Shown here piece by piece: positions 12,701 through 22,980 of a stretch of 64,000 nucleotides of DNA (positions are counted from its first letter, which is position 1; each line of letters opens with the position of its first letter). The DNA is from Lathyrus oleraceus (Eukaryota; Streptophyta; Magnoliopsida; Fabales; Fabaceae): positions 237,875,494-237,939,493 of the forward strand of contig NC_066584.1 of NCBI RefSeq assembly GCF_024323335.1, written 5' to 3'. A model generated the notes under the pieces. That model had not been told where the DNA came from and did no database searches. It was given only the letters and a program-made list of their open reading frames with translations. A program made the translations under genes and the position numbers.

Positions 12701-12890
12701 TACCTACACTACCTTTACCAAGTATTGCTCCACGGTTGTTGTCACCATAAGTTACATATCCCTTCTTCTTAGCCACAAAGTCAATGAAGAGAGATATGTC
12801 ACCTGACATGTGCCTTGAGCATCCACTGTTGAGAACCCATCTTCTCTCGGTAGTCTCGAGGCATTGTACCTGTGACAAGATAATTAACAA
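9742..12890 (-). pseudogene. Copia Pol: protease, integrase, reverse transcriptase, RNase H
   Basis: A long frame runs from 12890 to 9882 (1002 codons, no ATG at its start). Near residue 21 is the protease site, reading LNSGCSRHM where the family has DSG, so the catalytic aspartate is Asn. Next come the pre-integrase LWHRRLAH motif, integrase with MDLFGP, RSDHGGEF and NGVVERTNR carrying the D, D and E, a long linker, reverse transcriptase with YVDDIIFG, and RNase H with GFSDSDFAGC and STAEAEYVA. A one-base loss near 9890 shifts the frame after TKHIEIR; the RNase H tail remains readable in another frame, including ADIFTKPL, to a stop at 9742. Integrase and reverse transcriptase motifs are intact, so the element inserted recently. 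Confidence 0.93.
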
Positions 12891-14638
12891 GAGAAGGTAC
12901 CCAATTTCTTATTGGGTCCTGAGTGGTGAGGAACGAAATGGTTGCATTTGGGCATCCATTGATAAATGCCTTTAGGAACTAAAAACCTCCTAAATCTACA
13001 TTTAACAATGGAATGGCCTTTCTTGCAACAATAGAGACAAGAGAAATTTACATTTGGATTGCTTTTGCTATCTTCATCCTTTATAACATATTTATATTTT
13101 TGATATGGATTAACCATACTTTTTCGAAAATTTGATTTGTCGATAGCAAAAGTAATCTTGGGCTCAAGAGCCTTGTCAAGTTTGGCTTTTAGGTTTCTTA
13201 CTTCACCTTGCCAAATGTAACAAGTATCACACCCAAAGTTCATCATTCTACTTTTAAGGTCCTCATAACTTGTTTTTATGCTTTCCACTATAGAAGCTTT
13301 AAGTGCCTCAAGTTTCCGTTCGGATTCTTGAATTTTATGTTCCAAATGAGAAAAAAAATTCTTATTTGAGGCAAGCCTTTTAAAGGCCTCTTTCGCTTCA
13401 TAGTGTAAAGTATCAAAAGCAGTTTGCAATTCATGATGAGACATACTAGAGGATTTTTCATATTTAGCATGTCGTACCTGTTTCTTTTTGTTCTTTTGAT
13501 GAGCAGAAAGACATAGATTTGCATTTTCATCTTCATCACTAGAACTTTCATCATCGGAGGAGTCGTTATCGCTTTCCCAAGCTATGTATGCTCTCCTTGG
13601 CTTTGATGGTTTCTTTTGTGATTTGTATGAATCTTTTTCTTTTGTCTTTTTGTTCATTGGACAGTCCGGTTTGTAGTGACCCGGCTTTCCACACTTATAG
13701 CACGACCCTCTAGTTGTTTTTCCTTTTGATTCATCATTTTTAGAGAACCTAGATTGCTTCCGGAGGTTTACCAAGTTCTTCTCGGAATGTTGGATGTCGT
13801 TCTTTCTCACGTAACGGTTGTAGCGTTTGATGAACAGTCCCATATCTTCACTCTTGTCCTCTTCTTCTTCGTCACTCGATGAATAATCACTTTGCTCTTT
13901 TGCTTGAGACTTTGAGGAGGAAGTCTTTAGAGCTATTGATTTCTTTTCACTCACCTTTGCTTTGTCTTTCTTATCTTTCTTTTTGTGTTGTTCCAGGCTT
14001 AAGAGAACTTGTTCGTGCTCTTGTAGTTTACCGAACAATGTTGTCAAGTCCAATGTGGTAAGATCATTTGCCTCTTTGATGGCAGTCACTTTCGGCTGCC
14101 ATTCCCTGTTAAGACATCTTAAGATCTTATTAGTAGCAATATCATTGGAAACAGGCCTACCAAGTGAATGTAATCGATTGATGAGATGAGTGAATCTCTT
14201 TTGCATGTCAGCAATGGTTTCCCCTTGCTCCATGAAGAAGAGATCAAACTCTTGTGTTAGTGTATTGATTCTAGCCAATTTAACATCATTCGTCCCCTCA
14301 TGGGCAATTTGTAGTGAATCCCACATAGCCTTAGCAGTAGGACAATGGGATACACGATAGTATTCATCTACGCCTAATGAGGAGATTAGGATATTTTTGG
14401 CTTTCCAATCATAATTGTATTTCTTTTCATCATCATCGGTCCATTGTGCTTCGGGCTTAGGCACCAATTCGTTGTTCTCATTGGTCATGGTTATTTGAAT
14501 TGGACCATTGAGAATAACATTCCATATTTTTCTATCTATGGAATTTATGTGCACCCGCATACAGTCTTTCCAATAACTATAATTTTCACCATTGAAAACT
14601 GGAGCTCTATTATACGCCCCTTTAGGTTCGTTAGCCAT
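12884..14638 (-). CDS. Copia Gag (capsid-nucleocapsid) of the SIRE/Maximus-like element
   Basis: An intact 584-residue frame starts at an ATG 37 bp after the primer-binding site. The N-terminal half (about residues 15-220) is the copia gag polyprotein domain with YSYWKDCM and MWDSLQ motifs. A Lys/Ser/Glu-rich linker leads to a CCHC zinc knuckle, CYKCGKPGHYKPDC (313-326), then a coiled-coil-like stretch (about 400-490) and a second knuckle, CLYCCKKGHSIVKC (534-547). It would package element RNA into particles in the cytoplasm. The stop (12884-12886) lies inside the start of the pol frame, which is offset by -1, with a shared window of about 25 nt. Confidence 0.92.
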   Translation of the reverse strand: MANEPKGAYNRAPVFNGENYSYWKDCMRVHINSIDRKIWNVILNGPIQITMTNENNELVPKPEAQWTDDDEKKYNYDWKAKNILISSLGVDEYYRVSHCPTAKAMWDSLQIAHEGTNDVKLARINTLTQEFDLFFMEQGETIADMQKRFTHLINRLHSLGRPVSNDIATNKILRCLNREWQPKVTAIKEANDLTTLDLTTLFGKLQEHEQVLLSLEQHKKKDKKDKAKVSEKKSIALKTSSSKSQAKEQSDYSSSDEEEEDKSEDMGLFIKRYNRYVRKNDIQHSEKNLVNLRKQSRFSKNDESKGKTTRGSCYKCGKPGHYKPDCPMNKKTKEKDSYKSQKKPSKPRRAYIAWESDNDSSDDESSSDEDENANLCLSAHQKNKKKQVRHAKYEKSSSMSHHELQTAFDTLHYEAKEAFKRLASNKNFFSHLEHKIQESERKLEALKASIVESIKTSYEDLKSRMMNFGCDTCYIWQGEVRNLKAKLDKALEPKITFAIDKSNFRKSMVNPYQKYKYVIKDEDSKSNPNVNFSCLYCCKKGHSIVKCRFRRFLVPKGIYQWMPKCNHFVPHHSGPNKKLGTFSC

Positions 14639-14674
14639 TTTCTATCAAAGTTGTATTTTGAAGCACAGAGTGAA

Positions 14675-14692
14675 CCGGAGCTCCTGATACCA
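14675..14692 (-). promoter_or_regulatory. Copia primer-binding site (initiator tRNA-Met type)
   Basis: On the - strand TGGTATCAGGAGCTCCGG follows the 5' LTR end by two bases. TGGTATCAGAGC is the usual plant copia site for initiator tRNA-Met; here one base is inserted. Confidence 0.8.
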
Positions 14693-14694
14693 CT

Positions 14695-16557
14695 TGTTAG
14701 ACTATGGCACGGATCTAGAAGGGGGGGTTGAATAGATCCCAATTAAAAACTTGAGTCGGCGCTACCAATTTGAGAGAAAATTGGTTTTGAAAAATTGTTT
14801 TGAATGCGGAAGCGGCCGAGGAAAATTTTAGTCTAAAACGAACCGTTATTGGAAAACCGGATATGCGTTAAGCTAATGGATTAGAGATAAAATGAAATAC
14901 TAATCACTATACTATTTGCACACTCAATTGATATATTTCACTAACTAGCAAGCCTAGTTCCAATGATCCAAAATACCAAATTAAACTTAAGACAACTTTG
15001 GCTTATGCAAATTCACAAACACTTGGTGTGCATACACTCCAAGAGATATTTGAGTTGAGTAAGTAATTCAAATTTATCTAGTACAATATACTATTGTACT
15101 TTGTATTCAAACAGCAGTTTTAGTTTCTTACTCAACTTATATCAACGTTTGGTAAAATTGCTTAAACTAAAATCACTTAATTTTTAAGCTGAAAAGCACT
15201 TATGCAGAAAATTAAAGAAGACAGAGATTTGATGAGGCAGTTCCCCCGCCGTCCTCGCTTCGGGGTACGTCTGCCCTCAATTCTAAAATTAGAATTGAGA
15301 TGATTAATTAGATATCACCTGTGAAATTTAATTGTTTATACAAGGATTGCAAAGCATGTAAACAACAGAACTTCCAATGTGTTGAATGATGCTTCCTATC
15401 CTTGCTCCTTGATTCAAGATGAATCAAGACCTTCGATCGTTGTTGCTAGACCTCCGATTCCAGCCCCTTTGTTAAAGAATCTTCCGTTCTTCAAACCCTC
15501 GGCCCGGTTGATCTCAAACACAACGAGTCGAAACCGAATCCTTCACTTCAATGTCACTGAATCCGCTACTAGACTGATGAAGACTTCCTCTTCTCAATCA
15601 CCTTCGCTCGGCTGAATATTGATGAAGCGATTCGTGCAAAAACCCCCAAACACAAACCCGCATTGGAGGACAAAACCCTAATGGTTTTATTCAAGAAAGA
15701 ACCTGCCACAAGCTTCAACTCGAACTGGATTCTTCGATCACAGCTTCGAACCTTATCACCTTTACTCGATCACGAACCACATCAAAAGTAATTGTTTGCA
15801 GATGATGAGTTGTGAAATGTTGAAGATGAAGATGATGAGTCTTGGACACCTTTTTCACTCTTTCTTGTTTCCTTGAACACTTGAACTCAAATTAGCAAAT
15901 GTTGGTTAATAAAAGTGTTTTGACTTCTATTTATAGTAACAGCTTCCCAACCAAAAATAACAGCTTTTCAAACAGTGGAAAATACTCAGAAAACTGAGTT
16001 TACGCCCGAGCGGTCGACCATAGGTCGGCGTGCGCTGACCCGTGGGGAATGCGCTGACCCCTATGGTCGACTCAAAGGTTTCATGCGTTGACCCGTGGAT
16101 AGCATCACTATGCCATGCGCCGACCTGTGGTCGACTCAAGGGATTTATGCGCTGACCCGTGAGCTATGCGTCGACACTTATGGTCGACTCAAGCAATTAT
16201 GCGCTGACCAATCTCCAGTTTGTCTGAGTTATGCGCTGACTCGTGGCTCATGCGCTGACCCTTGCGGTCGACTCAAAGCCTCCATGCGCTGACCTATGGT
16301 CGACTCAAAGCCCTGCAAATCTGCAAAAATTCAGATTTTTGGTTTTTGTGGTTTTCATGCATTTTGTCATGACCACATCTTGTCCACATATGTTTTTAAG
16401 AATTATAACAGATTTAGATAATCATAGGAAAGGATACGATAGGTGATGTGTTGCATTTGTTTGTAGACGTGGAATCGACAATGCCTATTCATCTATGATG
16501 GTCATTTGTCATCATCGAAACTTGCGATCGTATGTTGTCTGACACTTTGCCCTTACA
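14695..16557 (-). mobile_element. 5' LTR of the copia element
   Basis: This 1863-bp LTR is followed on its - strand side by the primer-binding site. U3 holds the tandem repeats at 16009-16315, and a TATA box lies at 15927-15935. Confidence 0.92.
15927..15935 (-). promoter_or_regulatory. TATA box of the copia 5' LTR
   Basis: TATAAATAG lies on the - strand about 75 bp downstream of the U3 tandem repeats; the 3' LTR equivalent is 8404-8412. Confidence 0.65.
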
Positions 16558-16562
16558 CCTGG

Positions 16563-18347
16563 ATCCCTTTGTTTGTTAGGAATGTTCTGCTCCAGGGAGT
16601 TTGCATTATATTGTTCCTTACCGGATACCTGTTCTTCAGTAGTTGGTTTCTTTTCAGCCATTACCTCTTCCACGAATTTCTTGTACATGGGCATCCTTTC
16701 AAGTTCTTCAAACAAAGCCATATGACCCTCAATCCTTTTAAACATTGTCATGAATTTCTCCAAGTCTGACTCACTAGGTTCCTTCTTTGTCATTCTCTGA
16801 GGATAGGGCAACTTAATCACCGGTTTAGTTCCTTTGGTAGTTTCTTCTTTAGTCGGCTCGCTTGGTGATGTAATTTTTTTCTTTTTAGCCTCCTTTTTCT
16901 CTCTCGTCATGACAGTATTAACATTCTCCTGACCTCTCGGATTTTGAACTGTTTCACTTGGTAGGGAACCTGGTGTTCGAGAACTTGCGAGTTGCTGGGC
17001 TATCTGCCCCAGCTGAACTTCGAGATTCTTTAGGGATGCGACGGTGTGTTTCTGATTGTTTCTAGTCTCTTCTTCAAATTGCCCATTTTGAGCTGCCATC
17101 TTTTCAATTGCAATCTCCCAATCTGCCTTCTTTGGGACTTGTTGTTGCTGATATTGGTTTTGATATTGACGTTGTACCTGCTGTTGCACATTCCCGTTCT
17201 AATCCTTCCATGCAAAGTTGGGATGATTCTTCCACCCCGGGTTGTATGTGTTGGAGTAGGGATTGTTTTGCTTTAAAAACTTGATATCTTCTATCTGTTG
17301 TGGTGTTGCAAAACAATGAACAGTATTGTGTGATCCATTACAAATGCCACACACATCGTTTGGTGCCTGTTGTACTTGAGCCACCTTCTGAGCACCTATG
17401 TTTAGTGCCTTCAACCTTTTCTCTACCTCTGCAACAACTGCTTCTTCAATTTTCACCTGTTTGTTTGTTTCGAGCTTCAAATCAATAATTGCGGATTTGC
17501 TTGACACTCTATCATACAGCTCCAGATGCTCATTTGAGGCAATTGCTTCAATTATCTTCTTCATACCCATGGTTGTTGCAAAGTTAGCTGAGCCACCAGC
17601 TGCTGAATCAAGGATTTGTCTTGTTTGAATTCGGAGACCATTAACAAACATTTGCATCTGCTCGGTTTCATCCATGTTGTGAGTAGGACAAGCCACTAGG
17701 ATTCTCTTGAATCTCTTATAGGCATCTCCTAGTGACTCACCCTCCTTCTGCTTGAAGTTTAGGATCTCATATCTTTTTCTCAATGACACTGATGCAGGAA
17801 AATATTCATGCAAGAATGTTGTTTCCATCTCCTCCCATGTAGTGATACTGCCAGCAGGTAAGGAATAGAACCACTCTTCGGCTTCATCTGCTAAAGTGAA
17901 TGGGAACATACGAAGCCTTATTGCTTCTTCGTTATGTCCAGGCATTTTCAGCGTTGTGCTTATAGTTAAAAACCTTTGGAGATGCTTGTTGGCATCTTCA
18001 TTCACTCTTCTAGAAAAGGACCGCCTTTCGAGTTGATTAATTATGCTAGGATGCAACTGAAATTGGTCTACATTTACCGGTTGGTTTACAATTGTCAGAC
18101 GACCACCCGGAGTGTTGTTTCCACCATAGTCACCGAGAAGTCTCTCTGGTGGTGGTGGTTCTGCAGCCATGGCCTCAGGAACTGTTTCCGCGTCTGAATC
18201 TGAATTCTATGAGTGCACTAAAACAATTTCCTCCTCTGCTTTCTCTGCTAATTCCAGTTTTTCTCGCTTAGCTTGTCTCAGTCTAGCGCGAAGAGTTCTT
18301 TCCGGATCTGCGTCAAAAGAAAAATTCGCTGAGGCCTTACCTCGCAT
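16563..18347 (-). pseudogene. Athila-B Gag (5' part of gag-pro)
   Basis: The frame starts at an ATG at 18345-18347 (MRGKASANF) and continues to the copia insertion. TAG codons at 18207-18209 and 17199-17201 interrupt it; ATG 18168-18170 (MAAEPPPPERLLGDYGG) gives a 323-codon open stretch. This contains the Ty3-type gag domain, with KMPGHNEEAIRLRMFPFTL and the EEWFYSLP and FLHEYFP motifs, and a CGICNGSHNTVHC zinc-knuckle-like motif near its end. The second part is Gln-rich, then Lys/Glu-rich, and ends in an LPYPQRM segment that leads into the protease. Gag would form the particle that carries the RNA. Confidence 0.85.
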
Positions 18348-18459
18348 AAACAAGTTAGACAAATATTATAATTGAATAACAAGGTCGTCACAGATAAAAT
18401 TTTGGTTAACGAGCAACAAAATTTCAATAGAATAAAAATTAAAATAGGTATTTTGGCAA

Positions 18460-18477
18460 TCCCCGGCAACGGCGCCA
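18460..18477 (-). promoter_or_regulatory. Athila-B primer-binding site (tRNA-Asp type)
   Basis: On the - strand TGGCGCCGTTGCCGGGGA follows the 5' LTR after a short AGTTTT spacer. It matches the 3' end of plant tRNA-Asp, the usual primer of Athila-type elements. Confidence 0.9.
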
Positions 18478-18483
18478 AAAACT

Positions 18484-19945
18484 TGATCGGAAAAATAGCA
18501 AGTGTACTATTTTTACCGATATAGTAATAAGGAGTTTTATTCCCAAGTATCGATCTCAGGGATTGCGTAGGAAATACTTATTTAACTTTGATTCTATCAG
18601 AACAAAAATATAATGGTTTGGTTGTTTTAGGAATTTCAGCAATAAACACAAAAGACAGTAAAAATATAATTGATTAAGTTAAAACATGCTAGGGTGAGTG
18701 GTTGATTTAATCAGTTATGAATTCAGTCAAGATTTCCTTAATACATATGAAACATTCAATTACCTAACCTCAGAATGTTCTTCCTTAAGTCCTTAAGAAA
18801 GAAACTATTAAACTACCAATTCTTGCTCAAATGTCCATTCAATCAATCATTGGTTTTAATCATAAACAATATCAAGGTTTACGGTGATTTATAAAAGTTC
18901 CTAGTCCTAGGTGATGCAATTATAAACCCAATTGTGTGAAAACCCTAACAATCACAGTCCTGTTATTGATAGTCATAGATCAATTTGTATTTGTCCGATA
19001 CAAAAGCATAATAACATCACACAATTTAATTGAAATAAGTAACAGAGTAATAAGGAAATCAATAGTGAGAATTCATAACATCAGATCAAATCAGGACCAC
19101 CCCCCTAGCATTGGGGGGTTTAGCCTCTCATAGTATTAAACGAAATCATAGTATGAAAATTAGACATTATAAAGAACTAGGAGATTTTGATCTTCAATGG
19201 TCGGAACCCTTGAATCTCGCCGTCTTCGAATCCTCCGTCGTAGCTATCTTCTCAATGCAGTGTTTTCTTTCGTACGTCAAAAAAAGTGTTTTTTTCCTTT
19301 CTCTTCCAAGCCTTCTAATAGCTTCAGATGAATTTCTTCCAAGCAAAAGGTCCAAACTACCCTTAATGAGCAGAATAGGTTCACAAAGCAAAAGTTGAGG
19401 TATCCAAGTCGCGCCCAACAACACGGGCCGTGTGTGTACACACGGGTGCCCGTGTGGGCTCTCCAAAATGGGCATCTTCAAATCAAGCTACAGAGGCAAC
19501 AACACGGGTCGTGTTCCTCCACACGGGTGCCCGTGTTAATGCACTGTTTTAAACAACATGGCCGTGTGTCACCACACGGGTGCCCGTGTTGATCTCTGTT
19601 TTTCTTCTCCCATTTTGCTTTGCCTGACCAACAACACGGGCAGTGTTGTAGCACACGGGTGCCCGTGTTGACCTGTTGTCTCTTCATATTTTTGCCTTTC
19701 TGAGTATCCATAACTTCACTATTAATGTTTTTAAACCTGTGCAATGGCCTGTAACAATAACACTACCAAACGAAGCGTAAAAGAGATCTTTTTGACATAA
19801 ACTTGTAATCAAATGCAATGCGATACCAAACCAACAAAACATGATAAATGAATCTAAAGCAACTATAAACAAACATAAATCTTACCAAAGTGATGAAAAT
19901 ATGTCGGATTAACGGTGGGAATTCAATGGAAATGGTGATCGATCA
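18484..19945 (-). mobile_element. 5' LTR of Athila-B (complete)
   Basis: This is the 1462-bp undeleted LTR, with TG/CA termini, adjacent to the primer-binding site on one side and the GTTGG target duplication on the other. Confidence 0.9.
19419..19670. repeat. Cluster of short inverted repeats in Athila-B 5' LTR
   Basis: Four copies of CACACGGGTGCCCGTGT are present and all have perfect 7-bp arms here. Each is preceded by a weaker AACACGG-GTGT partner; spacing between units is about 50-80 bp. On the - strand they lie in the U3 half. Confidence 0.92.
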
Positions 19946-22161
19946 GTTGGTTCCCAAAGAAACCCTAATTCATCTGATCATCCACAATGCCTTGTTCTTG
20001 AAGAAACCTCAGCCCATGGTCAAATACAATCAAGGGAAGTTATTTAACTCATCATTTAATGCATATTTGAACTTATTAGAGTGTCCTCAATCATCAATTC
20101 ATCAAAATATGAGTCATGGACTTGAGAAGTTGATCAGTCAATTCATCTGACTATTTTGAAATGCACTGAGACCTAACTTTTTATGTGTTGGTTAAATGGA
20201 GATGATCCCAAAAGCAAATATGTTTTTAAGGACAATATGAACAAATTTCATGTTCATCAAAAATTGATTTGAAGCTTGGAAGGGCATGTCCCATTCCAAG
20301 ACATTATAGGTCATTTTGACTGAAACCCTAATTTTGGGTCAACTTCCCAAGGACATAGCTCATTCATTTTTTATGATTTTGAGGTGGGATCAAATGCATT
20401 GGAAATCTTAAGATGTCTACTTAAAATGTTATGTTGAACAAAATTTCAAAATCTCAAAGGAAATACATGTGATAATGCAAGACATTATAGGTCACTTTGG
20501 ACCAAATGCATTGAAAGGCAAAAAAGTCCAACTTCAAGTGCCCATAACTCTTTCATCTAAAATCTAAATGATGCAAAATTTAAGTCCATTTTTATTTTCT
20601 TGAAGAGACCTGCAACTTTGATGTTTGAGGTTGTTTCATTTAGGGATTGCATCATCAAACCAGAAGGGCTTGAGCATTGGCCAAATTTAGAAACTTTGCC
20701 TTTTCATGTTTTGCACCTTGCACTTTAAACTCAAATTTCACCAATTTCCACATTGCAAATGTATTTTTGCCCAACATAACAATTGTTCCTTACATCAAAA
20801 CCTTTCCAACCATTACTCACATGCTCATGTTTGGGTTTGGCAAATGGCATTTTCGAAGAGGGGAAGTTTTTAGTTCAATTATGCATAACATTTCAAAATT
20901 CCATGCACAAGCAATTACCATTCAGATTACACGTCCATTTCACTTTGGTATGATTTCAGATTGCATTTGGCATTGATTTTGGGCCTTTTGCATGATCATG
21001 CAATGAATATCCAATTTCATGCACACGGCTTTGATCACACTCACCTTGCCCTTCCCTCTATAAATAAGAGCTCTACTCCATTCAAAAATCATCCATGAAT
21101 CAACCTGAAATGCTGCAGAACTGAAAACCTAAACTCTCACCAAAGAAGCTATTTCACTTTTCCTCAAATTTTTCAGATCTAAAATTCAACTACATCTGGT
21201 TGAATCTTTGGATCTAAAGCTTCTAGACCTTCATCCTTTAGTCCATTGCACTTCTGTTTTGCCAAAGGAAGCAAGGAAGCAAGCTCAAATCTCCAGAATC
21301 CAAGGTTGTTCTTCAACTGGTTTTTTCTTCGAAACTCATCATTTATTGATCTATTTGCTTGGATTTTGTGTTGGCTGAAGTCCTCTCAATAGAGGCATCA
21401 TTACTGTGCATTTAATTTTTGAAATCCATCAAGTTCTCATGAACATCACAGAATTTCCATCTTTGATTTCTCTCAATATAGAGATCTAGAATGGAATTGA
21501 GTGATACAGGGATGATGTACATCATCCCAGCTTTCCAACGGTGTATAGATCGTGTATTTTGGTTAAGCTTTTGAAACCTGCAAATGTCACCGGATTCTGG
21601 CTTCTCACCGGAGAAGAAGGTGGCTCCGGTGGCCGTCCCATTGCCAGATCCAATCTGGATCGTTGGATGCATTTTCCAGATCTAATCCTGGCCTTCGCTT
21701 GTTATGACTCATTTTAATTCATGGTGTTACGCGTGGACTTTGGTCTATGGTGGAAGCGCGTTTCTGGAGCGTATGATCCTAATCTTTTTTAAGATGGTAC
21801 GTAGGCAATGGGTTTATCCATCCAAACACAAAATGTAAATAAAATTGTATATTCTCTTCTCATCTCTTCAATCATGTTTGCACAAACAAATTTTCACAAA
21901 AACAACGACCTTACAACAAGTATGAAAAGGGCTCCCTAGGAGCACCTAGGATGTTTTGGGTGCCTAACACCTTCCCATTGCATAACCAACCCCCTTACCC
22001 AGATCTCTGGCTCTCTTTTACTAGTTTTTGTTAAAACTTTTAGGTTTTTGTTCGCTTTCTAACCATTCCTTTGGATAAATAGAATTGCGGTGGCGACTCG
22101 ACTTGTATGATTTACCTTGGATTTAGTCAATATCTCTAATGGTAACGAATACCCCGCTACA
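19946..22161 (+). mobile_element. Ogre-like LTR, second part
   Basis: This continues the LTR from 4012 and ends CCGCTACA at 22161. The end is supported by two other copies of the terminal block on the opposite strand (from 49024 and from 50817), after which the sequences diverge. Near the end it has the conserved CTCCCTAGGAGCACCTAGGA and GCGGTGGCGACTC blocks. Total LTR length is about 2.6 kb. No coding region is supported. Confidence 0.7.
21059..21066 (+). promoter_or_regulatory. TATA box of the Ogre-like LTR
   Basis: TATAAATA lies in a CCCTCTATAAATAAGAGC context about midway in the LTR; the - strand relative has its TATA box at 53999-54007. Confidence 0.6.
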
Positions 22162-22980
22162 TTAATGCTATTAGACTATGAAGTCGGATAGAATTAGATG
22201 AACCAGTTGACCTAAGATTCCAAAATCCAGCCATGTATCAAAACTCTAGTAAAGGAACTGAAAAGGTAAACAAACCAACCAATGATGGAAAGGAAGAAAA
22301 AAGTGGAGAGGCAGAAGATAAAGAAACACCTTATGTGCCTCTGCCGCCATACAAACCACTTGTACCTTATCCTCAAAGACTTGTTAAGTCTAAAAATGAA
22401 GGACAATTTAAGAAATTAGTAGGACTTCTGATGCAACTTGATATCACTATACCATTCACAGAAGCCACTACGTAAATGCCTTCATACGGTAAGTTCCTTA
22501 AAGAGATCCTATCCAACAAGACAAAGCTTGAGGATGATGAAACCGTTATGCTTACTGTTGAGTGTAGCATTATTATTCAAAACAACATGCCTCCTAAGCT
22601 AAAAGACCCTGGTAGTTTTTCCATACCATGTGTGATCGAAAACTTTATCAGAGACAAAGCTATGTGCGACTTAGAAGCCAGTGTTAGTTTAATGCCTTTA
22701 TCCACATGCTAGAAACTCAATTTAGGAGAACTAAGATCAACAAAGATGTCTCTACAACTAGCTGACCGTTCTATTAAATTTCCTAGAGGTATGCTAGAGA
22801 ATGTTCCCGTTTGTATAGGTCAATTTTATATTCCCACCGACTTTGTAATAATGGATATAAAGGAGGATTCCAACATCCCTATTATTTTAGGAAGACCCTT
22901 TTTATGTTCCCGTTTGTATAGTTCAATTTTATATTCTTAAAGGCGTCAACTATAGAAGATTTATGTTGTCTCTTAGACGT
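22162..22980 (+). pseudogene. Athila-A Gag C-terminus and protease
   Basis: A Lys/Glu-rich stretch leads to VPYPQRLVKS and then MPSYGKFLKEIL, the usual Athila link between gag and protease. The protease core reads CDLEASVSLMP where the family has CDLGAS, so the conserved Gly is lost. In-frame stops lie at 22473-22475 and 22710-22712. After ILGRPFL the expected sequence is replaced by a copy of a 35-bp segment from 22801-22836, and the frame then changes. Confidence 0.82.

Larger units (their letters stand above)
7173..16557 (-). mobile_element. SIRE/Maximus-like Ty1/copia retrotransposon
   Basis: It begins TGTTAGAC and ends CCTTACA, is flanked by CCTGG on both sides (7168-7172, 16558-16562), and has LTRs of 1913 and 1863 bp. 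On the - strand the order is LTR, primer site, gag, protease, integrase, reverse transcriptase, RNase H, polypurine tract, LTR: the copia order, with integrase before reverse transcriptase. Long LTRs, a long Gag with two zinc knuckles and repeated CTCCCCCTTT tracts near the 3' LTR fit the SIRE/Maximus lineage, though no envelope-like frame is visible. About 18-20 LTR mismatches, counted by eye, suggest a young insertion. Confidence 0.93.
4013..19945 (-). mobile_element. Athila-B: non-autonomous Athila-type Ty3/gypsy retrotransposon
   Basis: The element starts TGATC and ends GATCA, has 5-bp target duplications GTTGG at 4008-4012 and 19946-19950, and carries two LTRs (19% and 1.5% in length-terms aside, 986 and 1462 bp because of one deletion). 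Read on the - strand the order is LTR, tRNA-Asp-type primer site, gag, protease, a 3' untranslated region, polypurine tract and LTR. No reverse transcriptase, RNase H or integrase is present: the protease region is followed almost directly by the hairpin motif that lies after integrase in the longer Athila-A. A copia element (7173-16557) is inserted in the gag-protease frame. It would depend on proteins supplied by a relative. Confidence 0.9.

Noticed and set aside
19419..19670. Evenly spaced short palindromes that could suggest a CRISPR array
   Set aside because: The repeats are 17 bp, lie in a plant LTR, are duplicated in the other LTR with the same spacers, and no cas gene exists.
22095..22110. 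GCGGTGGCGACTC near the LTR end as a primer-binding site
   Set aside because: It lies about 55 bp before the LTR end, recurs inside copies A and B, and lacks the following CTGCTGGGGA.
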